Assembly (NCBI GenBank): GCA_031761405.1
Contig: JASEVX010000001.1
Location: forward strand, 21,355,584 to 21,419,583
Direction: 5' to 3'
Origin: Serripes groenlandicus
Lineage: Eukaryota; Mollusca; Bivalvia; Cardiida; Cardiidae
Length of the DNA: 64,000 bases
The notes under the pieces were generated by a model that was not told the origin of the DNA, searched no databases, and saw only the letters and a list, made by a program, of their open reading frames with translations. The position numbers were made by a program, and so were the translations under genes. The number at the start of each line of letters is the position of its first letter. Within the stretch, counting starts at the first letter, position 1. This document shows, in pieces, positions 43,924-55,327 of this stretch.

Positions 43924-44050
43924 CTGTAACTAACTTCCGGGTGTAAAAACAAAATAGTCACTGGTTGCTTAGTCTTATTTAGTCATTAAATCAGTATGTT
44001 AGCCAATTTCATAGACACGATCATCTTTTTACTGGTCTTGTACTCGCGAT
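43924..44050 (-). promoter_or_regulatory. Inferred 5' UTR exon of copy B
   Basis: It ends at the conserved donor 43923/43924 and contains the same ETS-like CCGGAAGT core as copy A. The upper limit is a guess because the transcription start is not known. Confidence 0.5.
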
Positions 44051-45220
44051 TCAAAAAGAAAATCTAATTAGAAATTAGAATACAACCTGTCCTGTTTAGT
44101 ACTACGATTAACAAAATACGTAAAATACGTTGGAAATACCGTGTCGTCATTTTCTATTTTAGGCAACAATGTTGCTTGGATCTATAATAAGACCACTGGG
44201 GGTGAGACTAAATCAACTTGGACTTGTCATACCAACCAGTCTGAGCACCTTTATGACACACGCATATGGCTGTAAGTCAATTGACGTATATTCATACCGA
44301 TATTTGATTTTATTTTTTTGTTCTAGTTTTGCATAAAAGTTTTTAAATTCTAAGATTTGAAACATCCAGAGAAACAAAACCGTAAGTTTGGTCTCTCTAC
44401 ATCCTACCCTGTGGTTTTCAGAAAGGGAAATAAATGATACTAGAATAAAGACTTGCATCCAAACAACGTAGCTCCCCTTGTATGAAAACAAATATTTCAA
44501 TAAATGTGACAGAACACGTTGCTATGTATAACACTTCTTTGGTATCCTAAGCCCATACATAATGTGATTAAAATGATTAAAACAAAATTCTTGGTGTAAA
44601 CAAAAACTTGTCACTCAATTTCTTCACAGTTTATTTCATTAACACGATATAAATTGACAATGTTATGTTTAACTGGATTTGTACATATAATTCAACAGAA
44701 TGTGTAATTTGATAATAAGAGTAGTAAATCGATGCCTATAAATAAACGACGTAAACTACGGTAGAAATTTCGTGTCAGTATTTTCTTTTTGAGGCAAAAA
44801 TGTTTCCTGCATTTAAAAATAAATCAAGGCGAATTCATTCGATAAACATATTGAAAAGAACTTTGACTTCACCAGTATCAGTCCGAGACGCAATGTACTC
44901 CCGATTAAAGGCTGTTAATGAATAGTCACTCCCTCTACGAATGTAATGTTTTAATTTTTTTAAATAAAGTTTATGAAGTATGTTTTCTAAATCATCAACT
45001 TGCTACACGATGATTTATACTAATATCATGTTTAATTGAAGACAATATAAGATGGAAATATACGAACGCCTATGTCTTTCTTAACTTTGATAAATAGGTA
45101 GCGTAAGTTTCGAGATCATCGCTAATGTCATTATCATACTTCGATCATAAACGTTCTCGAGAAGAGAAGATCTAGATTAGACTGCCTGAGAGTGTATGCC
45201 GATCTCGACCTCATCGCATC
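44051..45220 (-). promoter_or_regulatory. Conserved upstream region of copy B
   Basis: Colinear with 23561-24560 and 59670-60960. It retains the 120-bp stretch (about 44405-44535) missing from copy A. No gene inside. Confidence 0.5.
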
Positions 45221-45229
45221 GAAATATCT

Positions 45230-45300
45230 TCCAAGACGGGGAATTGAACCGCGGTATCCCGCGTGACAGGCGGGGATACTCACCAATATACTATCTAGGA
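45230..45300 (-). repeat. tRNA-Asp(GTC)-like sequence
   Basis: Anticodon loop CTGTCAC on a perfect CCCGC/GCGGG stem. The T stem has one mismatch (CGCGG/CCCCG) and the acceptor has one. A box TAGTATATTGGTGAG is mutated. It occupies the same place relative to the Mab-21 upstream region as the 24578 copy. Probably a SINE or pseudogene. Confidence 0.6.
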
Positions 45301-45307
45301 GATGAAT

Positions 45308-47122
45308 TTAATAGTGGGGCTGTTAAGGGCCATTTTTGGTAGAATCGTGCACTTTGGGTTAAAAGCATGACACTTGGCACACATATAAAACATTCTCTAC
45401 TGATAATTTTTAGATATGGACCCAAGTCAGCCGCGCCCCCTGGTGACCATGGCGGCCATTTTTCAAAATGGCCGCCAAAATGGCTGACCATTTCTTCAAA
45501 TGCTTTTATCTTTGTAACTATATGTAGTAGACTCATATTCTTGGTGTCTTAATATACAGATTTCAGGCCAAGGAAGCCATTGGGCACACAATAAATTTGA
45601 TATATAATGTATTTTGCTTTAGAAATAACTTTTATATCTTTTAAAATGGCCATTTATATACAACCAGTGAATCATTGTCAGTAGTAATAATAGTAACAAC
45701 TGTTTGAATTTTGCCAATCAACCAATCAACTCACATATGCATGATATGTTACGAAATAAAAGTAACAAACCATTAAAGGATCTGTATTTCCACAGCAAAT
45801 AACAGTGTTGAATTAATACTATACGTCCAATACGAGCCATATTACAAGTTATTGTATGAAAACATAGTATACTACGGGTTTTCATACATACGGCATTCGT
45901 CGCTTATTGTACGTCACACATAAGTGTCATGGATTGAGGTACATATCACTATCAAATCTACACATTTATAGACACTCTTTGTAACAACTCACAACGACAT
46001 AGGGCCTTGCACTGGAGGCTAGCCTTGCTGTATTTGCACAAACCCCTGCATACCTTGCGGCAGTTACAGTGTATCAGTTCATAACACATGTCTTGTGCCT
46101 GACCAATGGTGGTCTATTTTGGTTTCGATGAACCATCACTTTGGTGCCATCCCCAGTTTGCAGGACTTGGTAATATGGGTTCTTTTTGTAGTGATTGCCC
46201 CCCAAACATGCCCTGCTTGGTAGGCGGTTCGTAGTATATGCAGTATCAGAGCTGCCTGTGTTGAAGGAATATTTTCCAAGAATCTAGATCGACTTGCAAA
46301 AAAGAGATGCTGCCTTGCTTCATTTACCTCCGTCAGTTGACATGGTTTGTAGTACAAGGGAACAACATATTTCTCTAGAACTTCAAATGTGCTGTCAAGT
46401 ATACTTGGAGGGGCACCAGCGAGTAACGAGAATGTATCAGTGACATCCGGAAATACATCCCACATTTTCCATGCTGTCCTCTTGCCGATGCCTGCAAAAA
46501 AGGACGTTGTGTCACTTCCCGTGGACGCACGAAATACTGCCAATGCTGGTGCTTCAGATGAGCCCAAATTTGCTGCAATAGTATGTGCTGCAATGTACCT
46601 ATGGTGCCTCCCTACACCAAATCATAGCCAGACTTCATGTGCCATTGGAATACTTGCTAGTTTGGACAGTATGATCCCGACTACATCAGTGTCGCATGTC
46701 CTGATCATTATCTTCTTATGACCAGCATGTGCCGCATCAAGAAGATGAAGTACTAATCTTGTGTCGGCTTCTTCATGCGTGCATGGTTCAATCTGCACTT
46801 TATCTCCTCTCCTTGGTGCTGAAAGCACTTTGTCCCCATATGTGCTGAAGACTTGTTTTTCTGGAAGGTCTCTACCTGTAGCCGCTTCTGCCAACAGCTG
46901 AAACAATTCTGTCTTGTTCTCATTAACACGAATGAAGCTTTTCCATTTACTTGGAAACTTTGATGAAAGCTCCACTCTCCTCCTAACCCCTTCCCTCTCT
47001 TTTCTCTGGTTGCTGCCTTCAGGCTGCCTTGTGTGTAAACATTACACACTATATAAATTATATCGGCATGTTCCAGCCATTGCTCAATGTATAGCATGAA
47101 TACTGTTTTGGAATAGTCTTAA
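45308..47122. mobile_element. TTAA-flanked insertion, 1.8 kb
   Basis: Comparison with 24640-24665 shows the uninterrupted site. Here it is split: TTAA at 45308-45311, 1807 bp of foreign sequence, then TTAA at 47119-47122. A TTAA duplication is typical of piggyBac and Kolobok transposons. No terminal inverted repeat was visible and the single gene it carries is not a recognised piggyBac transposase. A strong hairpin of GGCGGCCATTTTTC and its complement lies at about 45450-45478. Confidence 0.7.
46136..46975 (-). pseudogene. Repeat-associated protein of unnamed family, one in-frame stop
   Basis: 280 codons in a single frame, broken only by a TGA at 46622-46624. Recognisable motifs are PCTHEEADTRLVLHLLDAAH, KKIMIRTCDTDVVGIILSKL, FGVGRHHRYIAAHTIAANLG, RASTGSDTTSFFAGIGKRTA, DVFPDVTDTF and TEVNEARQHLFFASRSRFLE, then AYQAGHVWG. 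Proteins with this motif order are common in cnidarian and mollusc genomes and behave as repetitive genes, but I know of no assigned function. The conserved acidic motifs (EADTR, DTDV, GxDT) would suit a nuclease-like metal site, which is inference. The N-terminus is incomplete and it is carried by the TTAA-flanked insertion. Confidence 0.7.
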
Positions 47123-47289
47123 AACCGTGTCAAGAAGAAACATAAACACGAATAACTTGAGCGTCCACCAGTATAAACTATTTGTTTCCAATAGCACATA
47201 TCTTTACACAAGTTAAACTTAAAGTTTGGGGTTGGTGAATATTTGAATATTTATTTTGAGGTCGTTATTAAAATGAACATTTTTGAAAA
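47123..47289. repeat. Continuation of the segment split by the TTAA insertion
   Basis: It matches 24663-24830 (CCGTGTCAAG..., AATATTTGAATATTTATTT, GAACATTTTTGAAAATG). Homology stops at 47289. Confidence 0.85.
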
Positions 47290-47610
47290 TGGGACACAAG
47301 GGGCTGTAATGCACTAAATATCTTTGACACAATGGACTGTAATGCATTACATATTAACTGTAATGCACTAAATATCCTTGGCACAAATAAAATGTAATGG
47401 ACTTAGTACCCTTGCCACAAGTTACTATAGCGAAGTTAGTATCCTATTTTGGACTCAAGATAGTGTAATGGATTACGTGCCCTTCGTACATGGGAATACA
47501 ATGAACAAAGTACCACGGACAAAAGGGACTGTACAGAACGTAGAACCCGTGACACGTAGGAATGTAGTGAACTTAATACAGTTGGCACACGATAATGAAA
47601 CGGACTAGGT
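47290..47610. repeat. Degenerate tandem repeat, about 45 bp
   Basis: Blocks of the form GTAATGCACTAAATATC, TTGGCACAA and GGACTGTAATG recur with increasing divergence from left to right. The open frames are not genes. Confidence 0.65.
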
Positions 47611-48468
47611 AGCATTGACATAAATAACTCATTGATGACAAATATCTTGATCAGACTGTGGTGATGCAAAAGTCGGTTTTCAATTTAAGGTCAAAATAAT
47701 TACCAGAATCATGAGAATGTCTTTTCGCAGCGCTTTATAAACACGAGTTGACAGCCGAGTTAATGCGGACAAGCACGACGCATTTTAAGAATCATTTTCC
47801 TTTTGTTACCCTCAGATTGAATTCATATGACAAAGTCGTAACTAAAGTATAGCTCAGCATCCCTTTTACCTTTGTTGTACCTTTATTTTTGCAAGACAAA
47901 GTTATCTGAATTGTCAATTCTGGCGATTTATGAACTTTCTTATCTTTCCGGTTCAGAGTCAGAAAAAGTGACATTGACGTTAAACTTGTGGAGCTACCCT
48001 TCTAGCTTGTTATATAAAAGTGCATATAGGGTGCATTTATACGTACGGTGAAGGCGCTGTTTAGACTGTGCGGATGCAAAAGCTCGCCTGATGTCTCACC
48101 GTTCGCTCAGGCAGCCATACTGCAAATATCTCTAGACGCAACTGTTATTCATGAGTATATCTTATCTATGGAATTAGGGCAGCGCATATACAGGTATCCC
48201 ATCCCGTAAGTATACAGGATGGTTTTCAGCAATTATACCTGTTTGAAATCAAGCAATAGTCAAAGATGCAATTATTTCTCGGGCACCAAACCTTAACCCT
48301 TTACTACTTGCAGACGCATCTGGAGCAGACAACTTTTGAAATTAGTGTGGCAAAAGGAGTTTAACACTATAAGATAAATAAACTTTTACTTATGGGGATT
48401 TTGTAGCAAATTTGTCAGGTGTTGGAAAAGCGTGGTAGAGCAAACGAGATCATGGATCATCTACAAAT
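47611..48468. other. Intergenic, no gene seen
   Basis: Only short ORFs. A half-copy of the foldback MITE (TTAACCCTTTACTACTTGC) starts at about 48292. Confidence 0.5.
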
Positions 48469-48716
48469 TAGCCGTCGCGAGAAATCCAACAGTATGGCCT
48501 CTGCGTAATATATCGACTCAGATCAGCCTGCGCAGTCCGCACAGACTGATCCGAGCCGACAAATTCCGTCTCAGCGGGATAGAGGTATAGAGTAATGATT
48601 TCTTAAACAGAAAATCCACAGGAGGTGAAAAGTGTCTGTCCGGGTTAGCCTGCACGGCATGCTTAGGCCGATCAGGGTCGATACTTTACGCAGAGTCCAC
48701 AATATAGGTTTTTGGT
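48469..48716. mobile_element. Palindromic TGAGCC-type MITE, truncated ends
   Basis: It shares GATCAGCCTGCGCAGTCCGC, CAGCGGGATAGAGGTATAG and ACAGAAAATCCACAGGAGG with 8319, 54026 and 55328. The right terminus is lost. Confidence 0.75.
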
Positions 48717-48767
48717 TTTGTAAAATATTATGAGAAACAATGTCTCTACATTCTTAATAATATGTAT

Positions 48768-48885
48768 AATCAAAGCACTGAAAGTGCTCACAGCAAGGGG
48801 CTAACTGCAGATAACATTTGGACATGGATTTACCAATCCCAAAAGTCTAACTTGAACACTTTACACTAGCAATTTGTTAGTTAGC
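48768..48885. repeat. Dispersed repeat (pairs with 51752-51865)
   Basis: Both contain AAAGTGCTCACAGCAAGGGG and TGGACATGGATTTACC, at about 85 percent identity by eye. The element type is unknown. Confidence 0.75.
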
Positions 48886-49960
48886 ACATTATATCCATAT
48901 ATTAAATGATAAATGAGTAAAGCAAAACACTGTAAACACAGTATGATGGTCTATCGATATACTAAAAGTTGGCATACACATGCGCATCTGCTATCTGGAT
49001 AGTTTCTGCTTAGCACACCTCCTGGTTTACAATGGATTTTTAGCCGTGTCTTTTTTTAATGCAATTAACACATATACATTTCATATCAAAATCACAATAA
49101 CCTAACAATGATAATTATATTGAGAGTCCAATTTTACTTTCAAAGCAGAAATAAAATCTACATTTTCTTCAGCGTGCAATGACTGAAATATTGTTAAAAG
49201 CGACGTAAAACATCATACACACGATTTAATCATTTCTTAGTGTTTCACAACGCATAGGTGAATAGTTTTAAATGCATTGCTTTTGAATTCATTTTAAATC
49301 CCAACATTTTGAAAGAGTTTATTGCAGCGGTTCTAAATGACAATTGCACCACTGATATCGGCAATTTATAAGACAAAAAATATTATATTTTTAAAAAAAA
49401 AAAATATCTGCCCAGAGCGGGAATCGAACTCAAGTCATCCGTTTCAAGGCTCAACATGCTAACCGCTACGTTATGCGGCCACTTCAATGAAATTCCTTTA
49501 TAACATAATTATAAACCTATACACGAGTTAGCGAAATATTTAGTATTGAAACGTTTTATCTTGATAAAAAACAAATGTCATTTAAATAATTTGTTTTATA
49601 ACTGGGACTTGACTATCTTATTCCGTCTGCTGGGGTTGTTCAGGTTAATTTTGGTTGAGAATTTGATGTATTTACCTAGGAATCTAAAATGAAATACTCT
49701 AGTACTTAGATTCCAGATTAACGTTTCCGCTGATAATACATTTTATTCGAAAGGATTTTTGGAAATTACGACGCCTAGGCTCACTTGCACATTTATCGTA
49801 TATATGTTATATTTTGTCAACTGTTTATTTTATTATCATTTAAATAATTTGAATGTTTGAGTATATATGTTATCATAAGGACTCATTTATCTTAAATTGT
49901 TTTTGAGTCGGAATCGAAAAGTTGCCTTTACTCCATTCGATTTACAATATTTAGGAATTA
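48886..49960. other. Intergenic with one tRNA-like stretch
   Basis: No gene. At 49408-49485 the minus strand reads CATAACGTAGCGGTTAGCAT (A box) and GAGTTCGATTCCCGC (B box) with a poor anticodon stem, so it is a tRNA pseudogene or SINE head and not a supported tRNA gene. Confidence 0.5.
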
Positions 49961-49964
49961 CCAA

Positions 49965-50285
49965 TGAACTTTACGCGCGATCAAGTATGTTGAACGCGTA
50001 GAAATACATTTTAGTTATTACTCATGTAATTCATATGTTTTAACATAACATTTTTTCGAGTTATTCCTTTTGGGTTAGTGATGTCGAATCAAATCAATTT
50101 TCGGCTTCATATGTCAACAAGTTACCGCATTTTGATTTTTAGACAGGAACTATTGGCAGTTCAAGATGACCAACATGGAAATTAGCTGGCAACAGTCATT
50201 TCATTTTTAACAAAATATTCCACAAATCATCCACTTTCATTGACATTATGTACGATCTGCAACCACCAATACATCTATATGAAGT
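49965..50285. repeat. Dispersed ~320-bp repeat (pairs with 57945-58215)
   Basis: Shared blocks include GCGTAGAAATACATTTTA, GTGATGTCGAATCAAATC and ACAGATCATCCACTTTCATT-like sequence, in the same order and strand. No coding sequence. Confidence 0.8.
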
Positions 50286-51894
50286 CGAGATGGTGTTCAG
50301 AAACGGAGAGCTGATGTAGAAAGACAGATGTGAAGTAATTCCATGCCGATATCGTAAAACGCCTGTCTAGATTCCAGTCTCAAAATGATGCGTCGTTTTC
50401 AAAATTAGCTACTATAGCAATTGGCTCTAAAGAGCCCCTTGCTAAAAACGGTGTAAATAATCTATACATCGCTTTAATTATAAATAAAGAGTGTGTAGCA
50501 ATGTTGACATGATAATTTGTAAAACACATTTGAGCATTTGAGCATCACTTCACGTATTTTCTGGTGGTATTTAATTCTACATAAGTGTTTCAAAATGTAC
50601 AGTCAAACAGACAAGTTGATAGAAAAAAAGTTTTTAGTGGATTCCAAATAAAAGTTTTAAATGGGCTATAAAGACTGAAATGAACCATCCATCCAAATTG
50701 TCATATATTTGAACACAAAATACTAATTATATTTTTCTTAACTTCGAAGAGTTCCGTGATAGTACATCAGATTATTCATCACTTTGCTGTAAAGAAATGA
50801 CTATGTATATATAGGCATTCATATAAAATATTTGGCAATAGAAACTCAAACAAAATTAAAATTAGATAGATTCGTGTGCAAAACAGGTTTGTGAATGTTG
50901 AATCTTTTTCTATTTATAGAAAGTCATGTGAGGTTGAATCAGAGTGCCGCCGCGTCGCAATATAGACGGTTGAATAAGCCGAGTTTTAGATATATTTCGA
51001 AATTAAGCACGAGTATTAGTACAAATTAACAACAACCAGACTATGTCAATATTTAAGCGGTTCCCCAGGTAAACCAACCTTAGCGCGAGTATTACAAGTG
51101 TGAAAGCAGATATGTCAGCGCATCCATGCTAAAGGATCGAAATGAACGCAAACATTAGATATATTTCGAAATTAACCACGAGTGTTACAAGTGTGAAAGC
51201 AGATAAGTATGCGCATCCATGCTAAAGTATCGAAATGAATGCCTAACAGTGTAGATTGATATCAGACTGCGTGAATGTGCAAATAACTTATGGTTGACTT
51301 CTTTTGTAAAGCACTACTCATTTGTTAGTTTTTGAGAGCTTCGTTACAAAAAACAAGAAGCACTATTGAAGACATAGTTGTGCGATGAAGTGGAAACTAC
51401 ATGTACAATGGGAAAAGGTGAACTTGCCCGTAACGAGTAATTTCTCCCTTTATGCCGATTGCTAATACAGTTGAGTTGAGTCCCTGTGGAACATGTACAC
51501 TTTAACATTTCTGAGTGGTGTAGCTTCAGATCAGCATGTTCATCTGCTAAGTCTATTTCAGAATATACTCAAGTTGACAGAAGTTTCTAACAAGCTTATG
51601 TACGTTATGAGTGAACGGTGTAGATATTGATCAGACTATACAGATACACTTGCTTGTGCTGGATCAACAGTGTTCACAAAAGCAAACTAGTGCATTTTTC
51701 AAAGAACAGGCCCATGGATAATTTTTGAAGTGATAAAAACACAACATCCAAAATCAAAGCGCTGAAAGTGCTCACAGCAAGGGGCTTATTGCAGATTACT
51801 TTTGGACATGGATTTACCGATCCCAAAAGTCTAACTAAAACACTTTATAATAGCACTTTGTTATGTCTATATATTGAATATTAAAGGATTTTAG
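50286..51894. other. Intergenic, no gene seen
   Basis: It includes a partial tandem duplication at 50985-51240 (GATATATTTCGAAATTAA and AAGTGTGAAAGCAGATA occur twice). The second copy of the 48768 repeat is at 51752-51865. Confidence 0.55.
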
Positions 51895-52431
51895 CCGTAC
51901 GAACTTGACGAGGCTCTTTTGAATGACTGGTGGCCATGAAATTTAAAATAGGGCTTAATTTGACAATCGTCAACCAAATTGACGAGTTGACGAATTAGCG
52001 AACTTGACGAAGCTCTTTGAAAGTAGGCCTAATTTGAATCCAATACGTCTAGAGACATTATCTAAGAGACAAGAAAACAGTTTTCAGAAAAAAAAGAAAA
52101 TCGTCAATACGGAAATACGGCAATCCAAATTGACGAGTTGATGAACTTGACGAAGCTCTTCTGAATGACTAATGGCAATGAAATTTGAAATAGGGCATAA
52201 TTTGCATTCAATACGTCCAGAGACATTATCTAAAAGACAGAAATAAAGTTTTCAGAATGTTTTTGTTCTTCAATTCGTCAACCAATTGATGAAGTAGCAA
52301 CAGTTCGTCACTCGTCCATTCGTCGCTCGTCAAGCTAACTTCACAGCAGTTCGCCACTCGTTAATTCGTCACTCGTCAACCTAACTTCACAAATAATTTG
52401 AAGTTCGTCACTCGTCAATTTAACTTCACGG
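51895..52431. mobile_element. Foldback element built of GACGAATT-type units
   Basis: The left half is rich in AACTTGACGAAGCTC and AATTGACGAGTTGACGAA. The right half is rich in the complement (TTCGTCACTCGTCAATT). Ends are CCGTACGAACTTGACG and CGTCAATTTAACTTCACGG, partly complementary. The body has a direct duplication (ACGTC(T/C)AGAGACATTATCTA at about 52046 and 52216). No ORF. Confidence 0.65.
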
Positions 52432-52544
52432 ACCTGTTATCTATACGTCCTTGCGTCTCGTTTTTACCCTTTCCTTGATACAGACGATTTGAGATACCCA
52501 TGCAGCGGATGAATTTTGAAAACCTTGATGATAAATATACAGTG

Positions 52545-52745
52545 GTGCAGAGGTAGAGCGTCGGCCTCTCACACCAAAGGTCCCTGGTTCGAGTCCCGTG
52601 ATGAGCGGGTCCTGACTTTGGGATTTTTCCACACAATCGGCGCGAGTACTGGTTAAGTATCCAGGAAGCAGACATCGAGCGTGATTAATATAAGCTTAAA
52701 GCTTGTTTCGCAATCGATTTAAAATAAATAAGTTTAAACTAAATA
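52545..52745 (+). mobile_element. tRNA-derived SINE
   Basis: The plus strand carries GTGGTGCAGAGGTAGAGCG (A box) and GGTTCGAGTCCC (B box) 40 bp apart, with a CTCTCAC anticodon-like loop. A body with GGGTCCTGACTTTGGG follows. Apparent ORFs on the other strand are shadows. Confidence 0.75.
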
Positions 52746-52959
52746 TATACACACACTATCAAGGGCCTTTTCTGTCCGCTGCACGTTTACATAGCTCTAG
52801 TAATGTAACCTCTGATGCTACATAGAAGTGAAGTCTCATTGGTGTCATGTCTATAAACGCAAAAACAGATAAACTTCAAAACACATTAAGTTGCGCCTAT
52901 CGCAGTTTATTGCATTGTATAGCATCTTTCATACTCACGATACCTTATCTCCAACTATA

Positions 52960-53160
52960 CGACTTTAAACAACATTTATATGTTGTTGAATTGTACTATT
53001 TTAAACAACATTTATATGTTGTTGAATTGTACTATTTTAAACAACATTTATATGTTGTTGAATGATACGACTTTAAACAACATTTATATGTTGTTGAATT
53101 GTACTATTTTAAACAACTTATGAATTTGTCGTATTGTACGACTTTAAACAACATTAACGT
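52960..53160. repeat. 36-bp minisatellite with internal hairpin, about five units
   Basis: The unit AAACAACATTTATATGTTGT plus TGAATTGTACTATTTT contains the palindrome CAACATTTATATGTTG. Later units decay. Confidence 0.9.
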
Positions 53161-53164
53161 TTGT

Positions 53165-53448
53165 CCAATTGAACGACTTTATTGATTGATGTGTTGGTGT
53201 TTCACGCCGCTTTCAATAATTGATCTGTTAAATCACGATGTTTCCTGGTTAAGTTATAAGTTCTACTGGTCCATTTATCGTGACACAAGCCAGTCTCTCG
53301 TAACGCTACCCCGCAACCCTGGTCGCCGAGGAGTTCAGCCATTACTACCATTTTTAAAGTCTTGTGTATGACCCGACCGGGGATCTAACCCACGACATCT
53401 CGGACCCGAGGCGGATGCTCTACCACTACACAACCGAGGCGGTGTGAA
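53165..53448 (-). mobile_element. tRNA-derived SINE, antisense
   Basis: The minus strand head is CGGTTGTGTAGTGGTAGAGC (A box) and GGGTTAGATCCCC (B box). The tail at the left end is TTGAAAGCGGCGTGAAACAC with ATCAATC. It belongs to the same family as 6840-7480 and 25070-25278. Confidence 0.8.
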
Positions 53449-54025
53449 CGAGTTTAAACTATAATTGCCAACAATGTAGACCGAACAGCACTATGCACGT
53501 TCGTACAGTCATGGTAATCTAGATATACACTGTAAAGTATTCATGTAAAAACAATGATGATAATAATTCAGCGGGCGGGTTATGGGGTTATTTGATGTAG
53601 TGAGCGAATTTGACGGATACAGAAACTTGCAAATTGTTTTACGATTTGGAGTGCAGTTGCAAATAGAAAATAAATAAAATAAGATCTTTCCGATTTGCGT
53701 CAATTAACGGTATCGTGTGTGTGTGATGTGTTAAACCCTTTGGACAAAGAGAAACTGGTTTGGGACTGAACATTGTCCGAACGTGACATAATACCTTTAC
53801 TGTTCATGTTTAAATAATTTCGAACTTTCAGCTCTCTACATGGGTTTTCAAACGGTTCATGTTTTCGAAGCAGATGCCTCCCAATATGTGGAATACGAGG
53901 CACACGTACAAAAAAAGTGTCATAATTATTCGATTTTATTTCCATGGTTACAGCGATATTTAGTCATATTTCACCTATACAGGTATTATTTACATTTACA
54001 CACTTTAGGATGTCTTATATATATA
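53449..54025. other. Intergenic, nothing recognised
   Basis: No supported gene or repeat. Confidence 0.5.
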
Positions 54026-54288
54026 TGAGCCGCCCCGCGAGAAAACCAACATTATGGCCCCTGCGTAATGTATCGACCCAGTTCAGCCTGCGCAGTCCGC
54101 GCTGACTGATCCAGGCCGGCATATTCCGTCTCAGGGGATAGAGGTATAGATTAATGATTCCTGAAACAGAACATCCACAGCAGGCGAACAGTGTTTATCC
54201 GCGTACGCCTGCGCGGCATGCTTATGCTGATCCGGGTCGATACTTTACGCAGAGGCCACACTGTTGGTTTTTCTCGCTGGACGACTCA
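54026..54288. mobile_element. Palindromic TGAGCC-type MITE, full copy
   Basis: Ends TGAGCCGCCCCGCGAGAAAA and TTTTTCTCGCTGGACGACTCA are complementary with few mismatches. Flanked by TATATA on the left. Confidence 0.8.
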
Positions 54289-54289
54289 C

Positions 54290-54810
54290 ACGGGCTTAGC
54301 CATGCGATAACTGGCCTTCAGGACCTTGTGACAAGCGATGTTCCAGATCGGTCTGCACCTTTGCAATGCCTACTTGGTAACAAATGAACCGCGTCTGGCG
54401 ATTTGGGATCCTAGTGCATCTGCGTACCAGAGCCTTCACTCACATGCAATCCCAATCATGTATTTATAAGTCAATATCCCTTTTTGTGATCCCGTTACGG
54501 AAAGAGAACGAGACAACAAATCGATAGACGAGGCTATTATATTACCATAAACAGACTGTGAAAGTACGCAGATTGAATTTGAAATTAACCATTAATTTTA
54601 AAACATCCACATGTCGGGTTTTCGTGTGATGTAGCCGAATAGTATAGTCAGCTATGCATGATATATTTATCATATCTACCCAAAGAATGTTGTTTTCGAT
54701 CTGTATTATACATTTCCTTTCTCCAGACACATGTCGATGCATCGTTAGTTTAACTCAACAAAAAGTAAAGTAGGATTTTTGTTATTTTTTAGGTCAAAGT
54801 GAAGAATATA
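54290..54810. other. Intergenic, nothing recognised
   Basis: No supported gene. Confidence 0.5.
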
Positions 54811-54814
54811 TTAA

Positions 54815-54935
54815 CCGACTCGGTGGTTATTGGTTAGAGCAGCCGGTAAAAGAACGGGAGACCATGGTTCGATCCCTGATTGGGTCAGACCGAATATTTC
54901 CAAATCGGTAGTGGTGGGTTCCCTCCTTCAGAGCT
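54815..54935 (+). mobile_element. tRNA-like SINE head
   Basis: TCGGTGGTTATTGGTTAGAGC (A box) and CATGGTTCGATCCC (B box), followed by the hairpin element. Confidence 0.65.
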
Positions 54936-55135
54936 CTAGATAAGGGGAGTTTTGTAAGTTCTAAAATCCTTATGTTCCCCCTCTAACCCTATGTTGTGTG
55001 TACTCAAAAGAATCGTCTCATTGAGACGATTCTTTTGAGTACCCACACCATAGGGTTTGGATGGATACTAAGTGAGATATCGTGGGTAAAAGAGCTGTAT
55101 ACTCCTCCTTATCTGGACCTCGGCCTCCTTGACGC
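54936..55135. mobile_element. Hairpin element with a perfect 21-bp inverted repeat
   Basis: Arms 55000-55020 and 55022-55042 (GTACTCAAAAGAATCGTCTC core) are perfect complements with one base between. The pairing continues outward with two mismatches through CCCTATG. The outer parts, AGATAAGGGGAGT and its partner near CTCCTTATCT, are also inverted. A relative lies at 56630-56830. Confidence 0.85.
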
Positions 55136-55327
55136 TCAGGGTTGCTGGGAGAGCATTACTACGACTGATGTTAACGCTGGGGTCGGTATATCAGTACTGG
55201 TAGGAACCGAGACGTGACTTAAATACTGTAGAAAGCAGGGTTAAACGCCATACAACCAAACATACTACCTAGAATCAGATACGAGAATGGAGTACCAGGT
55301 GTGTTATAACTCTTTCCCACATACACA

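Noticed and set aside
45308..47122. Calling the TTAA insertion a piggyBac transposon outright
   Set aside because: TTAA flanks fit, but no piggyBac transposase or terminal inverted repeat is visible; Kolobok or another TTAA-targeting element is equally possible.
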